Of a DNA stretch of 27,884 bases, positions 6,786 to 14,055 are shown piece after piece (position 1 is the first letter of the stretch; each line of letters begins with the position of its first letter). The notes under the pieces were generated by a model. It was given only the letters and a program-made list of their open reading frames with translations. It did not search any database and was not told the origin of the DNA. Source of the stretch: an uncultured Oscillospiraceae bacterium (lineage in GTDB: Bacteria > Bacillota > Clostridia > Oscillospirales > Oscillospiraceae); NCBI GenBank assembly GCA_910587785.1, contig CAJUOA010000033.1, positions 1-27,884 of the forward strand, written 5' to 3'. The position numbers and the translations under genes are program-made.

Positions 6786-8749
6786 AGCAGGGGCCCCTCT
6801 TTCTTCGGCGGGATCCTGTCCCGATAGACCCCCTGGAGCCGTACGATGGTCTCCGACATGGGGAGGATGTCCTCAAAGGGCGGGATGGACCCGTCCACGC
6901 TGTCGCAGAGCCAGTCCATGTGGAGCACCGTCTCCGGAGAGAACCACGCTGAGCCGTCGTTTCGCACCTTCCCGGACTGGTCCCGGATGAAGCGCTGGAA
7001 GGGGTCGATGGACCCGTCCATCACCCCCCGGCGGAGGATCTGGACCAGCTGTCCCACGCCGTCGGGGAGCATGTCGCTCAAAATCACGTCCACCACCCGG
7101 CTCTTCATGCCCCACCAGTAGTTCACCGCCCGCTCCCCGTTAGAGCTGAGGGCGTCCCAGTTGCCGCTGAAGATGCCCCGGATGAGCTTGACATAGAAAT
7201 TCCCCCAGTGCCAGTAGGGGGCGGCCAGGGAGCGCAGGACCCCGTCAGGCCGCATCTGACAGAGGCCCCAGGGCTCCCGGATGCGGTCCGGCGTGGGCAG
7301 GTCCCGGTTGCTGATGAGGTCCACGCCCTCCGAGGCCAAAGCCCCCATGGGGTCCTCCTCCACGCTGGACCAGCGCAGCTGTACCCTTGCCCGGGGGTTC
7401 GTGAGCCGGGCCCCCAGGGCAAAGGCGTTGATGCCCGCAGGCACGCCGTAGATGGGATTGCTGGCCACGTAGCCGATGCGCCCGTCCCGGCTGAGGGCCC
7501 CGGCCACGGCCCCGGTGATGAATTTTGCCTCATAGATGCGGCTGTAGTAGGTGCGCACGCCCGTGTAGGGCATGGCCGCGGAGCAGTTGAGGATCTTCAG
7601 CCCCGGATGCTTTGCCGCCGTCTTCCGGCAGGCCCCGATGAGGGGCGGGGTGGTGGCGATGATGACCTGGGCCCCGTTTTCGATGGCCTCCTCCATGGCG
7701 TCCTCGGCCTCCTGGCCGGACTTCACACAGTCGAAGACCTGCACCGTCACATCGTCGCCCATCATGGCCTCCAGGTACTGGCGGCCCAGGTCGTGGGCGC
7801 GGGCCCAGTCGCTCTCCTCCGGGCCCCGCTCGTTGATGAAGGCGATGTTCAGACGGTTGGGGAACACGGCGCTGAAGAGACGGCCCAGGATGCCCTTGCC
7901 CTTCTCGGCGTCCTCGTCGCCGCTCTCGGTGGCCACGGCGATGGGTTCGGACTGGGCGAGGACCTTCACGTCCGGCCATACGGCGGTGAGGGTCTTGAGG
8001 AGCTCCGCCGCCGTGGCCTTGAGCTCCTCGAAGGGGTACACCCGCAGCCACACCAGCAGGGCGTCCGCCGGGGTGACGGAGAGGTCCTCCCCGCCCAGCT
8101 TCCGGAAGGCGGCGTGGAAGTAGGTGAAGCTGGAGAGGAACTTCTGCCGCTCGGCGTCGGTCCAGGCGTGGTCCGTCTCGTAGCCCAGCGCGGCCTGGAG
8201 CTTGGCGAAGCTCCCCAGCCGGGTGAAGGCCACCTGGTAGAGCCCTGTCAGCTGGTAGGACTGCATGAACTCGTAGTAGACCTGCACCGCCGGGTCCTCG
8301 GACCAGACAGGGACCACCCGGACGACGTAGCCGGTGATCGTGGGGGAGTCGTAGCTCTTGAGGACGCTGGTGCGCTTGTTGCCCTCCTGGACGTAGAAGC
8401 GCCCCAGGTACTCAAAGCACCGGACGGGGTCCCGGATGCCCTCCTCCCCCAGGTGGGCGGCGCACAGGTCGATCCACTTGCTGGCGAACTCCGTATCCAC
8501 CCCCAGAAGGGGCATGAAGTTGGCCGCGAAGGCGGAGCGCCGCCCGGCGGTCTTGGTGCCCACGATCTGCTCGGTGGGGATCTCCACCAGCCCCATGTCC
8601 ACCCGTCCCGCCACCGCCGTGTCGTCCTGCAGGATCTCATCCAGCACCGGCGGATAGGGGTAGCGGCCCTGAAGGACGTCCGCCCGGTAGGCCCGCTGGC
8701 CCTGCTTGAGGGCTTTCCCGTATTGTTCAACAGCTTCCTGTCTGCTCAT
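6782..8749 (-). CDS. BMP/PnrA-like domain protein without signal peptide, with ParB-like N-terminal region
   Basis: Large protein of 655 residues. The start at 8749 follows a perfect AAGGAGG site at 7 bases. The C-terminal half (from about residue 305, LNIAFINERGPEESDWARAH) has the features of basic membrane lipoproteins / PnrA nucleoside-binding proteins: a periplasmic-binding fold opening, a central VIIATTPPLI segment, and GVRTYYSRIYEAKFITGAVAGAL, which is the usual Tyr-Glu-Ala motif of that family. But there is no signal peptide or lipobox. The first 250 residues contain VEIPTEQIVGTKTAGR and, 70 residues on, FYVQEGNKRTSVLK, an arrangement like the ParB/sulfiredoxin nuclease-like fold. It may therefore be a cytoplasmic ligand sensor. 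It is coupled to a metallophosphoesterase. Ligand and role are unknown. Confidence 0.75.
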   Translation of the reverse strand: MSRQEAVEQYGKALKQGQRAYRADVLQGRYPYPPVLDEILQDDTAVAGRVDMGLVEIPTEQIVGTKTAGRRSAFAANFMPLLGVDTEFASKWIDLCAAHLGEEGIRDPVRCFEYLGRFYVQEGNKRTSVLKSYDSPTITGYVVRVVPVWSEDPAVQVYYEFMQSYQLTGLYQVAFTRLGSFAKLQAALGYETDHAWTDAERQKFLSSFTYFHAAFRKLGGEDLSVTPADALLVWLRVYPFEELKATAAELLKTLTAVWPDVKVLAQSEPIAVATESGDEDAEKGKGILGRLFSAVFPNRLNIAFINERGPEESDWARAHDLGRQYLEAMMGDDVTVQVFDCVKSGQEAEDAMEEAIENGAQVIIATTPPLIGACRKTAAKHPGLKILNCSAAMPYTGVRTYYSRIYEAKFITGAVAGALSRDGRIGYVASNPIYGVPAGINAFALGARLTNPRARVQLRWSSVEEDPMGALASEGVDLISNRDLPTPDRIREPWGLCQMRPDGVLRSLAAPYWHWGNFYVKLIRGIFSGNWDALSSNGERAVNYWWGMKSRVVDVILSDMLPDGVGQLVQILRRGVMDGSIDPFQRFIRDQSGKVRNDGSAWFSPETVLHMDWLCDSVDGSIPPFEDILPMSETIVRLQGVYRDRIPPKKEGPLL

Positions 8750-8803
8750 AGAACCTCCTTGGGTGCGCAATTTGATATTCAGAGATGCCGCATCGCTGGC
8801 GGA

Positions 8804-10246
8804 TCAATACGCCACGCCCCAGATGATATCCGTGGTGCATTCCCTGCCGCAGACGGGACACTTCCCGGCGGCGCCGGACTGCTCCAGGGGCAGGCAGCGG
8901 CTGGTGACGCCCGCTTTCTCCTTCATGGCCAGCTCGCACTCCAGGGAGCCGCACCACTTGGTGTGGACGAAGCCGCCGTGGTCCTTCTCCACCAGCTCCT
9001 TGACTTGCTCCCAGGTCTCGGCGGTGAAGGTGTTGTCCTCCAGGTTCTTCTTGGCCATGGCGAACATGTTGTCGTGGATGCTGTCCAGGAGCTTCGCCAC
9101 CGTGCGCTCCAGTTCCGCGAGGGGCACGAAGGTCTTCTCCCCGGTGTCCCGGCGGGCGATACAGCACTGGCCCTTCTCCATGTCCTTGGGCCCGATCTCC
9201 ACCCGCAGGGGCACGCCCCGCATCTCGTACTCGGCGAACTTCCAGCCCGGGGCCTTGTCGCTGTCGTCCAGCTTCACCCGCACGCCCGCGGCCTCCAGCC
9301 GGGCCTTGAGGTCCTGGGCGGCCTCGATGACGCCCTCCTTGTGCTGGGCGATGGGCAGCACCACCGCCTGGATGGGGGCCACCCGGGGGGGCAGGACCAG
9401 GCCGTTGTCGTCGCCGTGGGTCATGATGATGCCGCCGATGAGCCGGGTGGAGACGCCCCAGCTGGTCTGATGGGGGTGGTGGGGCTGGTTGTCCGCGCCG
9501 GTGAAGGTGATGTCAAAGGCCTTGGCGAAGCCGTCGCCGAAGTAGTGGCTGGTGCCGGCCTGCAGGGCCTTGTGGTCGTGCATCATGCACTCGACGCAGT
9601 AGGTGTCCTCCGCGCCGGCGAACTTCTCCTTGTCCGTCTTCCGGCCCCGGGTGACGGGCATGGCGAGAAAGTTCTCGCAGAAATCGGCGTAGATGTTCAA
9701 AATGCCCACCGTCTCCGCCACGGCCTCCTCGGCGGTGGCGTGCATGGTGTGGCCCTCCTGCCAGAGGAACTCCCGGTGGCGGAGGAAGGGGCGGCTGGTC
9801 TTCTCCCAGCGCAGGACGGAGCACCACTGGTTGTAGAGCTTCGGCAGGTCCCGGTGGGAGTGGATGATGTTCTTGTAGTGCTCACAGAAGAGGGTCTCGC
9901 TGGTGGGGCGGATGCACAGGCGCTCCTCCAGCTTCTCCGCGCCGCCGTAGGTGACCCAGGCGCACTCCGGGGCGAAGCCCTCCACGTGGTCCTTCTCCTT
10001 CTGGAGCAGGCCCTCGGGGATGAGCATGGGCATAGCCACGTTCTCATGGCCGGTGAGCTTGAACTGCCGGTCCAGCTCCTTCTGCATGTTCTCCCAGATG
10101 GCGTAGCCATAGGGGCGGTAGATGAACATGCCCTTGACGCTGGTGTAGTCGATGAGCTCCGCCTTTTTGCACACATCGGTGAACCACTGGGCGAAGTCCA
10201 CGTCCCGGGCGGTGATGGCGTCCACCTGTCTTTGATCCTTTGCCAT
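8804..10246 (-). CDS. proS: Prolyl-tRNA synthetase, archaeal/eukaryotic-like type
   Basis: Class II aminoacyl-tRNA synthetase that charges tRNA-Pro, 480 residues. It is the shorter type 3 form: no editing (INS) domain is inserted between motifs 2 and 3. Motif 2 is visible as RWEKTSRPFLRHREFLWQEGHT region; RPTSE precedes it, and GGIIMTHGDDNGLVLPPRVAPIQ gives motif 3 and the start of the anticodon-binding domain. The C-terminal zinc-binding extension of this form is present with Cys-x4-Cys and CPVC-type cysteines, ending in a conserved tyrosine. A GAGGAG site precedes the ATG. No T-box leader was found. Confidence 0.97.
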   Translation of the reverse strand: MAKDQRQVDAITARDVDFAQWFTDVCKKAELIDYTSVKGMFIYRPYGYAIWENMQKELDRQFKLTGHENVAMPMLIPEGLLQKEKDHVEGFAPECAWVTYGGAEKLEERLCIRPTSETLFCEHYKNIIHSHRDLPKLYNQWCSVLRWEKTSRPFLRHREFLWQEGHTMHATAEEAVAETVGILNIYADFCENFLAMPVTRGRKTDKEKFAGAEDTYCVECMMHDHKALQAGTSHYFGDGFAKAFDITFTGADNQPHHPHQTSWGVSTRLIGGIIMTHGDDNGLVLPPRVAPIQAVVLPIAQHKEGVIEAAQDLKARLEAAGVRVKLDDSDKAPGWKFAEYEMRGVPLRVEIGPKDMEKGQCCIARRDTGEKTFVPLAELERTVAKLLDSIHDNMFAMAKKNLEDNTFTAETWEQVKELVEKDHGGFVHTKWCGSLECELAMKEKAGVTSRCLPLEQSGAAGKCPVCGRECTTDIIWGVAY

Positions 10247-10325
10247 AGCTTTGTCTCCTCATCTATAGAATGATTTTTCCTCAAATTTTTATGTCCCAAA
10301 GGGGATATAAGCCTGTTTGGGTCCT

Positions 10326-10354
10326 ATTGTATCCAGTTGCAAGGGAGTTGTCAA
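10326..10354 (-). promoter_or_regulatory. Sigma-A promoter of proS
   Basis: On the minus strand TTGACA (10349-10354) and TACAAT (10326-10331) are 17 bases apart. The leader of about 70 bases begins with a small CCCAAA/TTTGGG stem (10295-10321). There is no T-box specifier or antiterminator motif. Confidence 0.8.
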
Positions 10355-10419
10355 GGAGAGATTCGCCGGGCTGGGGCGGCCAATTTTGTCTAAATTGCAA
10401 TGCCTGACGGGCGATAGAG

Positions 10420-10454
10420 ACCTGTAGGGGCGCACACTGTGCGCCCCTACAGGT
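10420..10454. repeat. Near-perfect 35-bp palindrome, REP-like
   Basis: A 17-bp arm at 10420-10436 is followed by one base and its exact complement at 10438-10454; both arms contain TGTAGGGGCGCACA. It lies between the divergent promoters of proS and the marR-type gene, in a 344-bp gene-free stretch. Palindromes with the TGTAGGGGCG start are common interspersed repeats in related gut Firmicutes (general knowledge, not checked here). The remaining sequence 10455-10530 shows nothing I can name. Confidence 0.75.
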
Positions 10455-10530
10455 GTGTTGGCCAATAACGCGGAGGGCCGCGGCTCGCCCCTGTGACCAA
10501 AAACTCCGGCCCTGCGGTCAAAAAATCCCC

Positions 10531-10559
10531 TTGACAAATCGGCGGCGGCGGTATATAGT
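10531..10559 (+). promoter_or_regulatory. Sigma-A promoter of the MarR-DegV operon
   Basis: TTGACA at 10531-10536 and TATAGT at 10554-10559 with a 17-base spacer; start codon 31 bases further on. Confidence 0.88.
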
Positions 10560-10572
10560 TCAAAACATGAAC
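10558..10572. promoter_or_regulatory. Candidate operator (GTTCA-5-TGAAC)
   Basis: A 5-bp inverted repeat GTTCA/TGAAC around a 5-base centre covers the end of the -10 box and the expected transcription start. MarR proteins often repress their own operon through such sites, so this is the best candidate for autoregulation. Confidence 0.45.
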
Positions 10573-10590
10573 TAATTGGAGGGACAAACC

Positions 10591-11010
10591 ATGCTCAACG
10601 ACGAACTGCTCTCCGTTTGGCTCCAGCTGACCAACGTCATCGACAACGAGCGCCTGGTGGAGGGGATGCCCTTCAACGAGGCGCTGGTGTGCGGCCTGCT
10701 CTCCGGCGGATGCCGGACGGCCAGTGAGCTGTGCGCCGAGACCCGCATCCTCAAATCCCAGATGAACGCCATCCTCCGCTCCCTGGAGGGCAAGGGCGTC
10801 ATCGCCCGGGAGCGCTCCCAGACGGACCGGCGCTGCATCGAACTGCGCCTCCTGCCGGAGGGCTGTTCCCGCTACGCCGACGGCCACCGCCGGGCTCTGG
10901 AGCTGGTGGACCGGCTCATCGGCGCCATGGGCGAGGAGAAGGTCCGCACCCTGATCCCCCTGCTCCACCAGGTGGTGGACGCGTTTGATTTGATCCAACA
11001 GGAGGTATGA
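10591..11010 (+). CDS. MarR-family transcriptional regulator
   Basis: Small winged-helix regulator of 139 residues. The start at 10591 follows GGAGGGACAAACC. After an N-terminal dimerisation helix, residues about 45-95 form the wHTH: SGGCRTASELCAETRI, then KSQMNAILRSLEGKGVIARE, and a basic wing SQTDRRCIELRLLPEG, which is the MarR signature (D-x-R-R). The C-terminal helix completes the dimer domain. The degV-type gene starts 4 bp after its stop, so they are cotranscribed. Likely self-regulating through the inverted repeat overlapping its promoter; its ligand is unknown. Confidence 0.9.
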   Translation: MLNDELLSVWLQLTNVIDNERLVEGMPFNEALVCGLLSGGCRTASELCAETRILKSQMNAILRSLEGKGVIARERSQTDRRCIELRLLPEGCSRYADGHRRALELVDRLIGAMGEEKVRTLIPLLHQVVDAFDLIQQEV

Positions 11011-11014
11011 CCCT

Positions 11015-11860
11015 ATGGGCATCCGTATCATCACCGATTCTTCCGCCGATTTCGACCGGGCGACCGCGAAGCGCCGCCAGGTGGAGATCATCTCCATGGC
11101 CGTCCAGTTCGGCAATGCGTCCTTCCTGGACGGCAAGACCATCACCAACGACGTCTTCTACACCCTCCTCAAGGAGGGCAGGGAGAACCCCACCACATCC
11201 CAGCCCACCCCTGCCGAGTTCCTGCGGGTCTTTGAGGAGGCCAAGGCCGCCGGGGACCAGGTGGTGGCAGTGCTGATCTCCAGCGTCCTCAGCGGCACGG
11301 TCCAGAGCGCCCAGATCGCCAAGGGCATGTGCGAGTACGAGGACATCTACATCGTCGACAGCCTCTCCGCCACCGCCGGCATCCAGATCCTGGTCAATCT
11401 GGCCTGCAAGCTCCGGGACAGCGGCCTCCCAGCACCGGGCATCGCCCAGGAGCTGGAGCGGCTCAAGGGCCGCATCCGCATCTTCGCCGTGCTGGACACC
11501 CTGGAGTACCTGCGCCGGAGCGGACGGCTCAGCGGCTTCCAGGCGGGCCTGGGGGCCATGACAAAGCTCAAGCCCGTCATCACCGTCCGGGACGGGGCGG
11601 TGTCCATCGCCGCCAAGGCCTTCGGCACCTCCGCCGCGGTGAAACAGCTCCAGAAGTTCCTGCTCCAGTACCCGGTGGACGACGCCTATCCCTCCTACTT
11701 CCTCTACACCGACGACAAGGAGCGGGAGGAGCTGCTCCTCCCCGCCCTGCGGGAGCAGGGGAAACTGCCCCTCCGGCTCCACTACAGCTCCGTGGGGCCC
11801 ACCATCGGGACCCATATCGGGCCCGGGGCCCTGGGGATGGCGTATATCGAGCGGGAGTGA
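11015..11860 (+). CDS. DegV-family fatty-acid-binding protein
   Basis: Protein of 281 residues of the DegV/FakB family, which binds a single fatty acid and, with a FakA kinase, presents it for phosphorylation. The opening IRIITDSSADF, the TSQPTPAEF segment and the ISSVLSGTVQSAQIA segment are diagnostic; ISSVLSGT holds the residues that contact the carboxylate, and RSGRLSG is also typical. The C-terminal GPTIGTHIGPGALG motif is complete. An AGGAGG site precedes the ATG. No FakA partner is in the window. Linked to a MarR regulator, it could take part in regulated use of exogenous fatty acids (inference). Confidence 0.94.
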   Translation: MGIRIITDSSADFDRATAKRRQVEIISMAVQFGNASFLDGKTITNDVFYTLLKEGRENPTTSQPTPAEFLRVFEEAKAAGDQVVAVLISSVLSGTVQSAQIAKGMCEYEDIYIVDSLSATAGIQILVNLACKLRDSGLPAPGIAQELERLKGRIRIFAVLDTLEYLRRSGRLSGFQAGLGAMTKLKPVITVRDGAVSIAAKAFGTSAAVKQLQKFLLQYPVDDAYPSYFLYTDDKEREELLLPALREQGKLPLRLHYSSVGPTIGTHIGPGALGMAYIERE

Positions 11861-11874
11861 AGAAGCCTTTAAAG

Positions 11875-11916
11875 GATCAGGGCAGAGTGCCGGAAGACCG
11901 GTGCTCTGCCCTGATC
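11875..11916. terminator. Bidirectional terminator between convergent operons
   Basis: A perfect 13-bp stem (11875-11887 with 11904-11916) extends inward by a further six pairs including two wobbles to a 4-base loop. On + it is followed by ttatggtttt, on - by ctttaaaggcttctt, so it can serve both the DegV gene and the activase gene that ends at 11925. Confidence 0.75.
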
Positions 11917-11924
11917 TTATGGTT

Positions 11925-12716
11925 TTACAGCGAGAACTCCCGCACCCCGGCGAAGTCCTTCCCTGCGGCGGCGATGGCCGCGCCCAGGGCTCCGGCGTAG
12001 CGGGCGAAGGGGTGGGAGGCCACAGGCCGTCCCAGCTCCCCGGAGAGGGTGGCGATGAAATACCGGCTGTCGCAGAGCCCTCCGGTGAGGGCCACATCGC
12101 CGGTGATGCCGTGGCGCTCGCAGAGCCGGGCCACCCGGCCCGCCACGGAGTGGACGATGCCCGCGGCGATGTCCTCCCGGCGCTCCCCCGCGCCAATGTG
12201 GCTGATGACTTCGCTCTCGGCGAAGACGGTGCACATGGCGCTGATGGCCAGGGGCGCCCCCTGCTCCGCCAGGGCGTAGAACTCCGCCAGGGACACCCCC
12301 AGGCGGGAGGCCATGACCTCGATGAACTTCCCGGTGCCCGCGGCGCACTTGTCGTTCATGAGAAAGTCCTTCACCTGAGCGCCCGCAACGGTGATGACCT
12401 TGGTGTCCTGCCCGCCCACGTCGATGATGGTGCAGTCCCGCCCAAAGAGGGCCCAGCCCCCCTTGCCGTGGCAGGTGATCTCCGTGACCACCCGGTCCGC
12501 CCAGTCCACGCAGACGCGGCCATAGCCGGTGGCAGTACAGCGGTGATCGCCGGTGAGATACCCCTTCTCCTCCAGGGTCCGGCGGATGGTCCCGGCGGTC
12601 TCCTTGCCGCTCCAGCCGGTGGGGAGGGTGAAAGCCTCCGCCACCGCGTCACCGGAGAGGACCACGGTCTTGGCGGCGGTGGAGCCGATGTCGATGCCGA
12701 TGTAATACCCGCTCAT
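11925..12716 (-). CDS. ATP-dependent activase of a 2-hydroxyacyl-CoA dehydratase/double-cubane reductase
   Basis: Homodimeric ASKHA-fold ATPase of 263 residues that carries one [4Fe-4S] cluster between subunits and injects a low-potential electron into its partner using ATP. Seen: GIDIGSTAAKT (phosphate 1), DVGGQDTKVI (phosphate 2), and the two cluster cysteines Cys124 (NDKCAAGTGKF) and Cys162 (SAMCTVFAESEV), spaced as in HgdC-type activators. LTGGLC gives the adenosine motif. Its ATG overlaps the stop codon of the partner gene (ATGA), so the two are made together. The closest named homologue type is E. coli YjiL. Confidence 0.94.
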   Translation of the reverse strand: MSGYYIGIDIGSTAAKTVVLSGDAVAEAFTLPTGWSGKETAGTIRRTLEEKGYLTGDHRCTATGYGRVCVDWADRVVTEITCHGKGGWALFGRDCTIIDVGGQDTKVITVAGAQVKDFLMNDKCAAGTGKFIEVMASRLGVSLAEFYALAEQGAPLAISAMCTVFAESEVISHIGAGERREDIAAGIVHSVAGRVARLCERHGITGDVALTGGLCDSRYFIATLSGELGRPVASHPFARYAGALGAAIAAAGKDFAGVREFSL

Positions 12717-13867
12717 TTGTTGATGGTCTCCAGGAAGGCCCCCAGGCGGGTGTTGATCTGGCCCCGGTCGTTCTGGGAGTAGTCGGTCTCGATGTTCAGG
12801 TAGGGAAGACCCTTCTCCTGGACCAGGCGGCGGACCTTGGTGGCCTCGATGGCGTAGGTGTGGCAGGCTTGCAGGATAATTTCAAGCACGCCGTCCACAT
12901 GGTAGTCGTCGATCATGCCGGAGATGTAGTCCAGGCGGGCGTCGTTGGGGCTCATGACGGAGCAGTTGATGTTGAGGTACTTCTTCGCCAGGGCCCGGGT
13001 GACGGGGAGGGTGGTGTCCACCTTCTCGATCTTCTCCCGGGTGCCGCTGCAGCAGTCGAAGGCCACCACGTCGGCCCCCAGCTCCTCCACAGCCTTGATG
13101 ATCTTCTCTCGGACGCCGGCGTTGGGACAGCCGGTGACGAGGATGCGGGGGCGGTCAGAGGGTTTGCCCTTCTTGTTGGCCTCCCAGTCTTTGAGGACCT
13201 CCCCGGTCCGCTTTTCGATGATGGCACAGCGGGCCGCCATGTCGGGATTGAAGCCCAGGGCATCCTGCCGGGTGCCCATTTCGTAGCCGGAGAGGGGGGC
13301 AGGGTCCAGCTTGCCCAGCTCCAGGAAGCGGAGCATCACGTCCCGCTCGTGGTTTTTCAGCTCGATGGCCTTCTTCACGTCCTCCTCGGTGATGGTGATG
13401 CCGTAGAAGTCCTCCAGCTTCTTCCAGAAGCGGATGATCTCCTTCTCCCAGGCGTCCAGGGCGTTCTCGTCCCGGGCGGAGGGCAGCTGGAGGACATAGG
13501 TCTCCTTGATGTCGTTCATGAGCTCGAACATCTTCTTCTTGCCGTCGCAGGTGGTCTCGCCCACCACCAGGTCGGAGAAGTAGAAATAGGGGCAGGTGTC
13601 CGTGAGGGCGAAGCCGTAGCTGGCCTTGATGAGGGGGCAGAGGTTCCGGGGCAGGTCGGCCTCGGCGGCGCGGATGGGCTCCTCACTGCTGGCGCAGAGG
13701 CCCACGCTCACCGCCCCGGCGGCCAGGATCAGCTCCTGGGGGACGAAGGAGCAGAAGACGCCAATGACCCGGGCGCCGTTGTCCTTGAGCTCCTTCATGC
13801 GCATGAAGCCCGCCTTGCGGGCCTCGGCGTAGGTCTCGAAATCAGCGGGTAGATTCAGCGTAGCCAT
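12713..13867 (-). CDS. Double-cubane-cluster-type reductase (YjiM/HgdB-like)
   Basis: Protein of 384 residues of the 2-hydroxyacyl-CoA dehydratase subunit D family, iron-sulfur dependent. Cysteines at 39, 58, 77, 92 and 107 and the later TGCPN, FDCCSGTREK and QACHTY motifs are suitable ligands. There is no second dehydratase subunit gene beside it, and the single-subunit-plus-activase arrangement and the C-terminal ETDYSQNDRGQINTRLGAF block match the double-cubane cluster proteins (YjiM; DCCP of Carboxydothermus), which reduce small molecules such as acetylene or azide in vitro. Hydroxyacyl-CoA dehydration is the alternative. The natural substrate is unknown. It has its own promoter at 13929-13958; the ribosome binding site is weak (AGAGAAG). 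Confidence 0.88.
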   Translation of the reverse strand: MATLNLPADFETYAEARKAGFMRMKELKDNGARVIGVFCSFVPQELILAAGAVSVGLCASSEEPIRAAEADLPRNLCPLIKASYGFALTDTCPYFYFSDLVVGETTCDGKKKMFELMNDIKETYVLQLPSARDENALDAWEKEIIRFWKKLEDFYGITITEEDVKKAIELKNHERDVMLRFLELGKLDPAPLSGYEMGTRQDALGFNPDMAARCAIIEKRTGEVLKDWEANKKGKPSDRPRILVTGCPNAGVREKIIKAVEELGADVVAFDCCSGTREKIEKVDTTLPVTRALAKKYLNINCSVMSPNDARLDYISGMIDDYHVDGVLEIILQACHTYAIEATKVRRLVQEKGLPYLNIETDYSQNDRGQINTRLGAFLETINK

Positions 13868-13894
13868 ATAGTTCTTCTCTTTTCCATCAAATTT

Positions 13895-13917
13895 GAGCCA
13901 GCCTGGACGGCTGGCTC
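13895..13917 (-). other. 5'-leader hairpin of the double-cubane operon
   Basis: GAGCCAGCC and GGCTGGCTC form a perfect 9-bp stem with a 5-base loop, flanked by AAATTT on both sides that could extend the pairing. It would lie at the very 5' end of the transcript from the promoter at 13929-13958. Possible roles are mRNA stabilisation or a regulator site. Confidence 0.5.
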
Positions 13918-13928
13918 CGTTGAAATTT

Positions 13929-13958
13929 AGTGTATCATGGAGGAGTGGGCGGTGTCAA
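13929..13958 (-). promoter_or_regulatory. Promoter of the double-cubane/activase operon
   Basis: On the minus strand TTGACA (13953-13958) and TACACT (13929-13934) with an 18-base spacer, about 60 bp before the start codon. Confidence 0.6.
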
Positions 13959-14015
13959 AGTGGGATGCCTGATAGATGCCCCGCCGTTCATTTGCCCGGT
14001 CTATGGAACTCCTCT

Positions 14016-14050
14016 CAGAAAAGACGGACACCCCGCCGGATGTCCGTCTC
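14016..14050 (-). terminator. Intrinsic terminator of spoIIP
   Basis: AGACGGACA (14022-14030) pairs with TGTCCGTCT (14041-14049) around a 10-base loop, immediately after the stop on the minus strand, followed by ttttctg. Confidence 0.75.
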
Positions 14051-14055
14051 TTGCT

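Noticed and set aside
7208..10273. A 1021-codon plus-strand open frame across the BMP-domain gene and proS
   Set aside because: Antisense to two convincing genes; rich in Gly, Val, His, Asp and Leu as expected from the complement of GC-rich codons.
10247..10360. A possible T-box leader before proS
   Set aside because: No antiterminator consensus, no specifier loop and only about 70 bases between the promoter and the start codon.
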